A stretch of 64,000 nucleotides of DNA from Duganella sp. Root336D2 (lineage in GTDB: Bacteria; Pseudomonadota; Gammaproteobacteria; Burkholderiales; Burkholderiaceae_D). A model generated the notes under the pieces. It saw only the letters and a program-made list of their open reading frames with translations, did no database searches and had not been told where the DNA came from. The stretch spans positions 777,407 to 841,406 of the forward strand of contig NZ_LMDB01000012.1 in assembly GCF_001425005.1 (NCBI RefSeq). The letters are read 5' to 3'. Of the stretch, positions 32,547 to 39,751 are shown in pieces. The translations under genes and the position numbers were made by a program. How positions within the stretch are numbered: position 1 is the stretch's first letter; every line of letters starts with the position of its first letter.

Positions 32547-33536
32547 ATGGCCGATAACTATGATTCCCCCTGGAAGAGGGCGCTCAAACATGATTTGCGC
32601 GATTTCATCGCGTTCTTCTTCCCGCAATATTGTGAGCTGATCGACTGGCTGCTGCATCCCTGCATGCGCGACAAGGAGTTGGAGCAATCGCGCCGCGATG
32701 GGCGACCGCATTCCCTGATCGCGGATTTGTTGGCTAGCGTGTTCCTCCTCGATGGTCGCGAGATACTGCTGCATATTGAAGTGCAGGCGCAGCGTGACCC
32801 CAACTTGGCCAAGCGCATTCTCGATTATAACTATGGCCTGTACAAGGATTACATGCTGCCTGTCGCGAGCCTGGTCGTGCTGGCTGATACAGGTAAGCGT
32901 TGGCGCCAGGATTCGTTTCACAATGAGGTGCTTGGCACGCAAATGGGTATCAGGTTTGCAGTAGCAAAATTGTCGGCCTACGCTGAACTCGTTGATGAAC
33001 TTTTGCTTGAACGGAATGTGTTTGCCTGGGTGACGGCTGCCCACCTGTTGGCGCGCCAGACACATGCCAGGCAGGAGGCGCGTTACGCTGCAAAGTGGCG
33101 GCTCGTCAGGCTGCTGTACGAACGGGGATGGCACAAGCGGCGTATCATCGATTTATTCACGGTGGTTCACTGGCTGATGCCATTGTCCGTCGAGTTGGAG
33201 CGACGGCTAAGGCGTAACATCGGGCGGCTTGAAAGGAGGTACAGCGTGGAATGGCTTAGCGAATTTGATCAGCTCCGGCTGGAAAAGCGCGAGAAGCGGG
33301 GTATTCGAATTGGTCTCGCAGAAGGGCGGCAAGAAGGGCTGCAAAAAGGGCTGCAAGAAGGGCTGCAAGCGGGGGCCGCGAAAGTCCTTGAGCGCTTACT
33401 CTATCGCCGCTTTGGCGTGTTGTCGCCAACGGTGCAAAAAAGGCTTGCCAGAGCGTCCCCGGAGCAGCTTGCCCAGTGGGGCGAGGCAGTGCTGGATGCC
33501 CAGACGCTGAAACAGGTTTTCTCCGCGCGTTTGTAG
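32547..33536 (+). CDS. Rpn-family putative recombination nuclease / transposase-like protein
   Basis: A 329-residue protein of the Rpn/YhgA-like PD-(D/E)XK group, which in E. coli (RpnA-E) promotes recA-independent recombination. The nuclease core is visible as SLIADLLASVFLLDGREILLHIEVQAQRD (about residues 56-84) with the acidic-x-Gln end of the motif, followed by KRILDYNYGLYKDYMLP and a C-terminal DUF4351-like region. Four 12-bp repeats (33321-33368) encode EGRQ-EGLQ-KGLQ-EGLQ just before it. Codon choice (more TTG, GAT and AAG at AT-rich spots) differs mildly from neighbours, as expected for a mobile gene family. A stand-alone gene, 7-8 bases before the SOS promoter of imuA. Confidence 0.8.
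   Translation: MADNYDSPWKRALKHDLRDFIAFFFPQYCELIDWLLHPCMRDKELEQSRRDGRPHSLIADLLASVFLLDGREILLHIEVQAQRDPNLAKRILDYNYGLYKDYMLPVASLVVLADTGKRWRQDSFHNEVLGTQMGIRFAVAKLSAYAELVDELLLERNVFAWVTAAHLLARQTHARQEARYAAKWRLVRLLYERGWHKRRIIDLFTVVHWLMPLSVELERRLRRNIGRLERRYSVEWLSEFDQLRLEKREKRGIRIGLAEGRQEGLQKGLQEGLQAGAAKVLERLLYRRFGVLSPTVQKRLARASPEQLAQWGEAVLDAQTLKQVFSARL
33321..33368 (+). repeat. Four 12-bp in-frame repeats in the Rpn-like gene
   Basis: Units with consensus GAAGGGCTGCAA are repeated four times without gaps, with one or two changes in copies 1 and 3. They encode a (E/K)G(L/R)Q tetrapeptide repeat. Because 12 is divisible by 3, copy-number change would vary the linker without breaking the frame. Confidence 0.9.
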
Positions 33537-33543
33537 GATTATA

Positions 33544-33559
33544 CTGTATGTATGTACAG
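33544..33559 (+). promoter_or_regulatory. LexA (SOS) box of imuAB
   Basis: CTGT-N8-ACAG is perfect here (CTGTATGTATGTACAG), overlapping a TATACT -10 candidate (33540-33545) and 11 bases before the imuA ATG. SOS induction of imuA-imuB by DNA damage is expected. Confidence 0.92.
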
Positions 33560-33570
33560 TATTTTCCGCC

Positions 33571-34257
33571 ATGGCGCTTTTTGACCCACAACCCCTGCAC
33601 CCGGCCCTCTGGCTGGCCTCCCAACTCACCAGGGGAGCCACGTCCTGTGTGGATACCGGCATTCCAGTGCTTTCCCACCAACTGCCGGGAGGCGGATGGC
33701 CCACGGGTGTCCTGACGGAGTTACTACTCCAGCAACCCGGTATCGGTGAATTGCGTTTATTGAAAGCCACCCTGGCCAGCCTGAAACGCCCGGCGGCCTT
33801 GCTGCAGCCCCCATACGCCCCGCAAGCGCTCGGCCTCGACTTGCCTCCACAGCAACTGCTGTGGATCCGCAACACCGGCAAGGCCGCCGACGGCTTGTGG
33901 GCGGCCGAGCAGATCCTGCGCAGCGGCAGTTGCGGCGCGGTGTTGTTATGGCAGCAGCACATCCGCAACGAATCGCTGCGCCGCCTGCACCTGGCCGCCC
34001 AATGCGGCGAAACGCTGTTCTTCCTGCTGCGGCCGATTGCTGCCGCCCAGGATTCCTCGCCGGCGCCGCTGCGGCTGGCGCTGCGGCCGGCGCCCGGCGG
34101 CATCAATATCGAATTCGTCAAACGCCGGGGACCGCAGCGCGACACGCCGCTGTTCCTCCCATTAACCCCAACCCTGTTGCAACGCCATGCGTCTGTGGAT
34201 CGGCCTTTACCTGCCCCGGCTACCGCTCGAAGTGTTCTGTCCGAACTGGTCGGATGA
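33571..34257 (+). CDS. imuA: ImuA, translesion synthesis accessory protein
   Basis: A 228-residue RecA/SulA-like ImuA protein, which in Pseudomonas, Caulobacter and mycobacteria (where it is called ImuA') works with ImuB and DnaE2 in damage-induced mutagenesis. Recognisable parts are HPALWLASQL, IPVLSHQLPGGGWPTGVLTELLLQQPGIGELRLL (a degenerate P-loop-like start) and the C-terminal half with LLRPIAAAQDSSPAPLRLALRPAPGGINIEFVKRRG. Walker motifs are degenerate, as in the family. It is preceded by a perfect LexA box. Its 3' end overlaps imuB by 71 bases in another frame. Confidence 0.92.
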   Translation: MALFDPQPLHPALWLASQLTRGATSCVDTGIPVLSHQLPGGGWPTGVLTELLLQQPGIGELRLLKATLASLKRPAALLQPPYAPQALGLDLPPQQLLWIRNTGKAADGLWAAEQILRSGSCGAVLLWQQHIRNESLRRLHLAAQCGETLFFLLRPIAAAQDSSPAPLRLALRPAPGGINIEFVKRRGPQRDTPLFLPLTPTLLQRHASVDRPLPAPATARSVLSELVG

Positions 34258-35653
34258 CCTGTGCAGCGTCGTGCTGGAGCAGGAGGGCGTACTCGCGGTG
34301 TCGTACCGCGCCCATGTGATGGGCGTGCGTCCGGGCATGCGCCGCAGCGGTGCCCTGATGCTGGCGCCCGAAGCGCAGATGCACGAACGCGCCCCGCAGC
34401 AGGAAAGGGAAGCCCTGCACGCAGTCGCCATGGCCATGCTGCAATACACGCCGCAAGTGGCGGAAGGCGAGGGCGCCACCCTGCTGCTGGACGTGGGCGC
34501 CAGCCTGCGCCTGTTTGGCGGCATCCGCCGCCTGTGCCGCCTGGTGCGGGACAGCCTGCAAAAACTCGGCTTCAGCGGCGTGCTGGGCGTAGCGCCTACT
34601 GCGCGCGGTGCCTGGCTGCTGGCGCGCGCCGGCGGCGGCCGCGCGCTCAAGCTGGATAGCCTGCTGCGCCGGCTGCACCGCCTGCCGGTCGGCTTGCTGC
34701 CGCCACTGCAGCGCCACCAGCGCTGGCTGGACGGCATCGGCTGCCTCAATATTGGCGACCTGGTGCGCCTGCCGCGACCCGGCCTGCAGCGCCGCTGCGG
34801 TCTCGAAGTGCTGGAGATGCTCGATGCCGCGCAAGGCCTGGCGCCCGAAATGCACGAATGGCTGGAAGCGCCGCCCAGCTTCAGGGCCAAGCTGGAACTG
34901 TTCGGCCGCATCGAAAATACCGACCTGCTGCTGGCCGGCGCCTGCCGTTTGCTGCAACAGCTGACTGGCTGGCTGTGTGCACGCCAGTTTTCCGTTTCGC
35001 GCATCCACCTGCTGCTGGAACATGAGCGCGGCCGCGAAGCGTGCCCACCGACACCTGTGGAAGTCATGCTGGCCGAACCCACCTGGCGCGACGAGCATAT
35101 CGTGCGCTTGCTGAAGGAGCGCCTGGCAAAAGTGGAATTGCCGGCGCCGGTAATCGGGCTGGTGCTGGAAGCGGCCCAGGTCGAGCCGATGGCGCCGCTC
35201 AGCGACTCGCTCTTCCCCGATCCAGGCGGCAGCCCGCAGGATCGCCAGCGCCTGTTCGAAGTGCTGGTGGCGCGCCTCGGTGCCGAGAACGTGCTGCAGC
35301 CCTATCCCAAGGCCGACTATCGGCCTGAACACGCCAACCGCTGGGTGCCGCTGCACGAGAAGGTGCGCCCGGCCGACGTCGCGGCCCAGATGCCGCCGCG
35401 TCCCTTGCCGCGTCCCGCCTTCCTGCTGCCCAAGCCCATCCCGCTTTTAATGCGCGACCACCGCCCGTTCTATTGCTCACCGCTGCGCATGGTGTCTACC
35501 CCCGAGCGTATCGAAGCCGGCTGGTGGAGCGAAACGCAAAGCCGCGACTATTTCATCGCCGAAGGCGAGGACAATGCCTATTACTGGGTCTACCGCGAAC
35601 GCACGCCCGGCACCGAGGAAACGCGCTGGTACCTGCATGGTTTGTTCGCCTGA
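34187..35653 (+). CDS. imuB: ImuB, catalytically dead Y-family polymerase-like protein
   Basis: A 488-residue Y-family DNA polymerase homologue that bridges ImuA, DnaE2 and the sliding clamp in SOS mutagenesis. Catalytic acidic residues of true Y polymerases are lost: the first site reads MRLWIGLYLPRLPLE instead of a DxD-type start, and the second is LLLDVGASLRLFG rather than SxDE. Palm, thumb (HRLPVGLLPPL...WLDGIGCLNIGDLVRLPRPGLQRRCG) and little finger regions are intact, and a C-terminal extension (from about 390) ends in an RxWYLHGLFA motif typical of ImuB. The start is set by this family N-terminus. I could not identify a convincing clamp-binding motif. Confidence 0.92.
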   Translation: MRLWIGLYLPRLPLEVFCPNWSDDLCSVVLEQEGVLAVSYRAHVMGVRPGMRRSGALMLAPEAQMHERAPQQEREALHAVAMAMLQYTPQVAEGEGATLLLDVGASLRLFGGIRRLCRLVRDSLQKLGFSGVLGVAPTARGAWLLARAGGGRALKLDSLLRRLHRLPVGLLPPLQRHQRWLDGIGCLNIGDLVRLPRPGLQRRCGLEVLEMLDAAQGLAPEMHEWLEAPPSFRAKLELFGRIENTDLLLAGACRLLQQLTGWLCARQFSVSRIHLLLEHERGREACPPTPVEVMLAEPTWRDEHIVRLLKERLAKVELPAPVIGLVLEAAQVEPMAPLSDSLFPDPGGSPQDRQRLFEVLVARLGAENVLQPYPKADYRPEHANRWVPLHEKVRPADVAAQMPPRPLPRPAFLLPKPIPLLMRDHRPFYCSPLRMVSTPERIEAGWWSETQSRDYFIAEGEDNAYYWVYRERTPGTEETRWYLHGLFA

Positions 35654-35682
35654 AGTATCATTGTTTGCGAAAGGGGGCACGT

Positions 35683-36444
35683 ATGTACGCACAACGACTC
35701 GAATTCCCTGGCGCAGACGGGCAACTGCTGGCAGCACGGCTGGACTCTCCGGAGACCGGCGTCCGGGCCTACGCCCTGTTTGCGCACTGTTTCACCTGCG
35801 GCAAGGACGTTTTTGCCGCCAGCCGCATCGCGCAGGCGCTGACAGAGCACGGTATTGCCGTGCTGCGCTTCGACTTCACCGGACTGGGGGCCAGCGAGGG
35901 CGATTTTGCCAACACCAATTTCTCATCCAATGTGGCCGACTTGCACGCCGCTGCCGACTTCCTGCGGCGCGAGTTCCAGGCGCCGCGTATCCTGATCGGG
36001 CATAGCCTCGGCGGAGCGGCAACGCTGGCCTTTGCCGCTACCGTGCCGGAAGCGCAGGCCGTGGTCACCATTGCCGCGCCGAGCGATCCGGTACACGTTA
36101 CCCATTTGTTCGGCGACCAGATCGATGCGATCACGGCCCAGGGCGAAGCCATGGTGCAACTGGCCGGGCGGCCGTTCCGCATCAAGCGCCAATTCCTGGA
36201 AGACGTGGCGGAAAACAGCTTGCGCAACAAGATCGCCAATATGCGCAAGGCTTTGCTCATCATGCACGCGCCGGGCGACACGACGGTCGGCATCAATAAT
36301 GCGCTGGAAATCTTCACGGCGGCCAAGCACCCGAAGAGCTTCATCTCTCTCGATACGGCGGATCACCTGCTCACCAGCCGGGACGATGCAAGCTATGTAG
36401 CAAACATGATCGCTGCGTGGAGCGCGCGCTACCTCAAGGACTGA
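35683..36444 (+). CDS. Alpha/beta hydrolase
   Basis: A 253-residue alpha/beta-hydrolase fold enzyme. The nucleophile elbow is GHSLGG (about residue 106), the acid is likely Asp in MHAPGDTTVGINNA, and the histidine is in TADHLLTS near the C-terminus. The start region FPGADGQLLAARLDSPE and the ALFAHCFTCGKDVFAASRIAQAL block with RFDFTGLGASEGDFANTNFSSNV are typical of the hydrolase domain often fused to an OsmC domain; here the OsmC part is absent. ATG at 35683 follows an AAGGGGG ribosome site, 29 bases after imuB. Its stop overlaps the convergent GST gene by 16 bases. Confidence 0.87.
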   Translation: MYAQRLEFPGADGQLLAARLDSPETGVRAYALFAHCFTCGKDVFAASRIAQALTEHGIAVLRFDFTGLGASEGDFANTNFSSNVADLHAAADFLRREFQAPRILIGHSLGGAATLAFAATVPEAQAVVTIAAPSDPVHVTHLFGDQIDAITAQGEAMVQLAGRPFRIKRQFLEDVAENSLRNKIANMRKALLIMHAPGDTTVGINNALEIFTAAKHPKSFISLDTADHLLTSRDDASYVANMIAAWSARYLKD

Positions 36445-37040
36445 GCAGGCGTCCAGGCCATCGCCTTCTGGACGGCAGGGCGCTCGCCGACCTGCTCGAG
36501 CCAGCGCTGTACCGCAGGCTTGCCGGACAGGTTCAGTTCCAGGTGGGAGGCGGCAGCCTGCGTCCATGGATAGCAGGCGATGTCGGCGATCGTGTAGTGG
36601 TCCCCGGCGACGTAGGTGTTGCCGGCCAGGGCGCGGTCGAGCACATTCAGCAAGCGCTCCGCCTCGGCGGTGAAATGCTCTTTCGGCAGCGCCAGGTCCG
36701 ATTTTGAGAAAAAGCCCAGTTGGCCCAGCATCGGGCCCAGGCCGCCGACCTGCCAGTACAGCCATTGCAAGGTGCGGTAGCGTTCCGGCCCTTGCTGTGG
36801 GAGAAAACGGTCGTATTTTTCAGCGAGGTAAGTCAGGATTGCGCCGCTTTCGAACAGCGTCAGCGAGTCGTCCTTTAGCGCGGGAATCTTGTTGTTGGGC
36901 GCGATGGCGAGGAATTCGGGGGCGAACTGCTCATGCTCGCGCAGGTTGACCGGCGCCACTTCATACGGAAGATCAAGTTCTTCCAGCAGGATCAGCGGCT
37001 TGCGCCCATTGGGTGTGGTCCAGGTGTAGACGGTGAACAT
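36429..37040 (-). CDS. Glutathione S-transferase family protein
   Basis: A 203-residue glutathione S-transferase with an N-terminal thioredoxin-like domain (TVYTWTTPNGRKPLILLEELDLPYEVAPVNL, NNKIPALKDDSLTLFESGAILTYLAEKY, the cis-Pro and Glu-Ser motif) and a C-terminal helical domain. The WTTPNGRK start is characteristic of the YfcG/YghU-like (Nu-class) group, which has disulfide-bond reductase activity in E. coli. The start MFTVYTW at 37040 is preferred to an upstream ATG at 37082. A convergent 16-base overlap with the hydrolase gene is seen. Confidence 0.9.
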   Translation of the reverse strand: MFTVYTWTTPNGRKPLILLEELDLPYEVAPVNLREHEQFAPEFLAIAPNNKIPALKDDSLTLFESGAILTYLAEKYDRFLPQQGPERYRTLQWLYWQVGGLGPMLGQLGFFSKSDLALPKEHFTAEAERLLNVLDRALAGNTYVAGDHYTIADIACYPWTQAAASHLELNLSGKPAVQRWLEQVGERPAVQKAMAWTPAQSLR

Positions 37041-37064
37041 GATGGCCACCACTCTAGCGCGGCC

Positions 37065-37097
37065 AAAAGAAAACGGGCGCACCGCAGTGCGCCCTTT
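37065..37097 (-). terminator. Intrinsic terminator after the M61 peptidase gene
   Basis: An 8-bp stem (37075-37082 with 37087-37094) with a 4-base loop is followed on the minus strand by GTTTTCTTTTGG. It lies 11 bases beyond the peptidase stop. Confidence 0.8.
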
Positions 37098-37107
37098 CGG
37101 AAGTGAT

Positions 37108-39000
37108 CTACTGTCGCGGCGACAGGATGGCTTCCAGTCGGTCAGGCGTGCCTTCGACGCGTTCCAGGCGCGGATACTTCAAGCCTTCGTAGTACTCCAG
37201 CGCGACGGTGCGGAACTGCTGGCCGTGCTTCAACAGCAGTTCGATCGGCTTCCTGCTGGTCTTCGCTTCGGTGATCGCCTTGCGCAGCAGTTCGGCCTTG
37301 TAGCCACGGCCATTCACTGCCAGCAGGGTGGTGTTGCCCGACAGGCCAGCCTTGAAGCCGACGCCGTCCCACTGGATGCTTTCGATCTTGCCTTCGCTGC
37401 CAACGTTGAAGCCGAGCGAGTAGGTGAAGTCGGCGGACTTGCTGCGCTCTTCGGCTGCCTTCAGGAAGTCGGTCTGCTTTTCGGCGAAGACTAGTTTGTA
37501 GCCGGCGCGGCTGATGCCGTCCATCGGCACCGGGCCCAGGTCTTCAACGCGGGTGCGCAGGAAGCCGGACCAGTCGTGCGGCTGCACGCTGTTGAGTACC
37601 TTGACCACGTCTTCGAAGGTGTAGTGCAGTGCCTGCACGCGGCCGTCTTCCACGCCGAAGAATTTGGCCGAGAAATCGTCCAGCGAGCGCTTGTCGCCTG
37701 ACAGTTCGCGGATCTTGGTGTCCACGTCCAGCCAGATCAGCATGCCTTCGGTGTAGTAGTCCTCGCTGCGCTGGTAGTTCGACCACGGGATGGCGCGGCG
37801 GGCGTTGATGATCGGGTCGTAGGTGGTGTCCTGCACCGAGCGCCATTCACGGCCCTTCTGGATGCTGTAGCGCGCGGCGGTGGACGCCATGATGTCCTTG
37901 ATGCTGGCGGCCTTCATCAGGCCGGAGCGCGCAGCCAGTACTTCGCCGTAGTAGGTGGTCTGGCCTTCATACACCCACAGCAGGTCGTTTTGCAGCGGCT
38001 GGTTGAAGTTCAGCACGTCCTGGCCTTTCGGGCGGCGGAACTTGCCGTTCCAGGAGTGGGTGAATTCGTGCGGCAGCAGGCCGCGTTCGGACTCGGTCTT
38101 GTTCCACTCGGTGAAGTAGTCGGTCTTCAGCGCGTTCTCGCTGGACTGGTGGTGCTCGCGGCCGACGCGGCCGAATTCATCGCTCAGCGCGAACAGGAAG
38201 TCGTAGTGCTTGTAGTGCTGGGAGCCGAACACTTTGTAGGTTTGCTTGACCAGGTTGCGGTGCAGTTCGATGTGCTCCGGCTTGGCTTCCAGTGCTTCCG
38301 CGGTGTCGGCCACCACGTTCAGGTGCACCGGCACCTTGGCGCCCGGGTCGAGGTCGAAGCGTTTGAAGTGGCGGCCGGCGAACAGCGGCGAGTCGACAAA
38401 GGTTTCCACGTCGGTGGTCTTGAAGGCGACCACGTCGCCTTTGCGTTCCGCTTCTTCCAGCGCGGAGCCGTACTGCCAGCCGGCCGGCAGCGTCAGCGTG
38501 GCCTGGATCGGGATGCGGCGGGTCGCGTAGCCCGCCGGATACATGGTCAGCGATTGCCACTGGATGCCCAGCATGTCAGGCGTAATCGAAGTACGGCCTT
38601 GCGCTGCTTCGGTCGGGGCCAGGTGCTGATACTCCACCTCGATCGACTTGGCGCCGGCCGGTACCTCAACGTGGAAGGCGTACACGTTCACGTTGTCGCG
38701 GCGCCATGGCAGGCTTTTGCCATTGACCGATACCTTGAAGCCGGCGAACTGGTTCAGCGCACCGGTCGGGCCGTGCTGGGCCGTCACCCACTGCGGGAAC
38801 AGTAGCGTCATCTTGCCCGGCCTGGCAGGGATGGTCTGCTGGATGCGGTAGATATTCTGCGCGGTATTCGAGGCATCGACCTTCATCACGATGGTGCCTG
38901 GGTAAGGCTGGTCGGCCGGGGCAGGGATGGCTTGGCCGGCGTGGGCACTGAAGGCGGTGCCCAGCAGCAGGGCGAGGGCAGTGTTGGTGAACAGTTTCAT
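37108..39000 (-). CDS. M61 family metallopeptidase (glycyl aminopeptidase-like)
   Basis: A 630-residue exported zinc peptidase. The signal peptide is KLFTNTALALLLGTAFSAHA (cleavage near residue 21). The zinc site HEFTH lies in GLLPHEFTHSWNGKFRRP (near residue 312), followed by the downstream Glu in LLWVYEGQTTYYGE. The C-terminus has a PDZ-like region (TYSLGFNV...LLAVNGRGYKAELLRKAI). M61 enzymes release N-terminal glycine and some other residues from peptides. It is likely periplasmic. The gene is alone, with a terminator behind it and a divergent small heat-shock gene ahead of it. Confidence 0.93.
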   Translation of the reverse strand: MKLFTNTALALLLGTAFSAHAGQAIPAPADQPYPGTIVMKVDASNTAQNIYRIQQTIPARPGKMTLLFPQWVTAQHGPTGALNQFAGFKVSVNGKSLPWRRDNVNVYAFHVEVPAGAKSIEVEYQHLAPTEAAQGRTSITPDMLGIQWQSLTMYPAGYATRRIPIQATLTLPAGWQYGSALEEAERKGDVVAFKTTDVETFVDSPLFAGRHFKRFDLDPGAKVPVHLNVVADTAEALEAKPEHIELHRNLVKQTYKVFGSQHYKHYDFLFALSDEFGRVGREHHQSSENALKTDYFTEWNKTESERGLLPHEFTHSWNGKFRRPKGQDVLNFNQPLQNDLLWVYEGQTTYYGEVLAARSGLMKAASIKDIMASTAARYSIQKGREWRSVQDTTYDPIINARRAIPWSNYQRSEDYYTEGMLIWLDVDTKIRELSGDKRSLDDFSAKFFGVEDGRVQALHYTFEDVVKVLNSVQPHDWSGFLRTRVEDLGPVPMDGISRAGYKLVFAEKQTDFLKAAEERSKSADFTYSLGFNVGSEGKIESIQWDGVGFKAGLSGNTTLLAVNGRGYKAELLRKAITEAKTSRKPIELLLKHGQQFRTVALEYYEGLKYPRLERVEGTPDRLEAILSPRQ

Positions 39001-39083
39001 TTATTTCAACGTGGAAAGTGCGACGGGCGAGTTTAGCACGCAGGGGGAGGCAAAATGTTTCGGAACGTAACGTGAAAAAAACC

Positions 39084-39111
39084 CTTGAAATCCTTTTTGC
39101 GGCACCTATAT
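39084..39111 (+). promoter_or_regulatory. Sigma32 (heat-shock) promoter candidate for hsp20
   Basis: A perfect CTTGAAA -35 (39084-39090) is followed after 13 bases by ACCTATAT (39104-39111), which keeps five of eight positions of the sigma32 -10 consensus CCCCATNT. Transcription would start near 39118. Confidence 0.7.
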
Positions 39112-39117
39112 CGGATT

Positions 39118-39176
39118 CAGCGGTTGCCCAGCCGGGGACCGCCTGACCTTATATCGCTTAAATTGAAAGGATATGA
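39118..39176 (+). promoter_or_regulatory. ROSE-like RNA thermometer in the hsp20 leader
   Basis: The 55-base leader can fold into two hairpins. Hairpin I is 39121-39141. Hairpin II pairs 39149-39159 with 39166-39176, hiding the AAGGA ribosome site and AUG. It contains the ROSE signature UCGCU opposite AAGGA, with one G-G and one C-A mismatch at 39156/39169 and 39157/39168. This layout is known to melt at heat-shock temperature in ibpA/hsp20 genes of other proteobacteria. Confidence 0.68.
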
Positions 39177-39634
39177 AAATGCGTACTTTTGACCTGACCC
39201 CACTGTATCGTTCCGCCATCGGTTTTGATCGCCTGGCCCAGATGCTGAATGATTCGAATCGCAGCGACCAGCCTAGCTACCCTCCGTACAACATTGAACT
39301 GGTTTCCGAAGACCAGTACCGTATCGTGATGGCGCTGGCCGGTTTTGACCGCAGCGAAATCGACATTACTTCCGAGCGCGACTCCCTGGTGGTGATTGGG
39401 CGCAAGCAGAAAGACAGCCAGGGAAAGACCTTCCTGCACCGTGGCATCGCCTTCCGCGACTTCGAGCAGCGTTTCCAGCTTGCCAACCACGTCAAGGTGA
39501 CCGGCGCTTCCTTCGACAACGGCATCCTCAGCATCGAACTGGTGCGCGAAGTGCCGGAGGCGCTGAAGGCCCGCAAGATTGCCATTGACGGCGTGGTCAA
39601 CCACACTGCCCTGGAGCAGCAAGCTGCCGCCTGA
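39173..39634 (+). CDS. Small heat-shock protein (Hsp20/IbpA family)
   Basis: A 153-residue alpha-crystallin-type chaperone that holds unfolding proteins for refolding by DnaK. The N-terminus RTFDLTPLYRSAIGFDRLAQML and YPPYNIELVSEDQYRIVMALAGFDRSEIDI are typical of IbpA; the alpha-crystallin domain spans about residues 36-128 with the GILSIEL strand near its end. ATG at 39173 follows AAAGGAT; an internal in-frame ATG (residue 3) is possible. Expression is likely controlled both by the sigma32-type promoter and by the thermometer in the leader. A strong terminator follows. Confidence 0.95.
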   Translation: MKMRTFDLTPLYRSAIGFDRLAQMLNDSNRSDQPSYPPYNIELVSEDQYRIVMALAGFDRSEIDITSERDSLVVIGRKQKDSQGKTFLHRGIAFRDFEQRFQLANHVKVTGASFDNGILSIELVREVPEALKARKIAIDGVVNHTALEQQAAA

Positions 39635-39651
39635 TTGCGCGCAGCCCCATG

Positions 39652-39677
39652 AAAAGGCCGGATTTCCGGCCTTTTTT
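39652..39677 (+). terminator. Intrinsic terminator after hsp20
   Basis: AAAAGGCCGG-ATTT-CCGGCC followed by TTTTTT forms a strong hairpin with T-run on the plus strand; the A-run in front makes it potentially bidirectional. Confidence 0.92.
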
Positions 39678-39751
39678 GCATTAAGACGCGTCTAAGTTTG
39701 ATGCCGCATATTAGAGCCGTTGAGAAAGCAATCTTCTTCAGGAGTTTAATC

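Noticed and set aside
33321..33368. Short tandem repeats as a CRISPR array
   Set aside because: The units are 12 bp, contiguous, without spacers, and coding.
34187..35653. Clamp-binding motif in ImuB (QRLF near residue 365)
   Set aside because: The QxxLF-like string lies in the conserved little-finger continuation, not at the usual clamp-binding position, so I do not call it.
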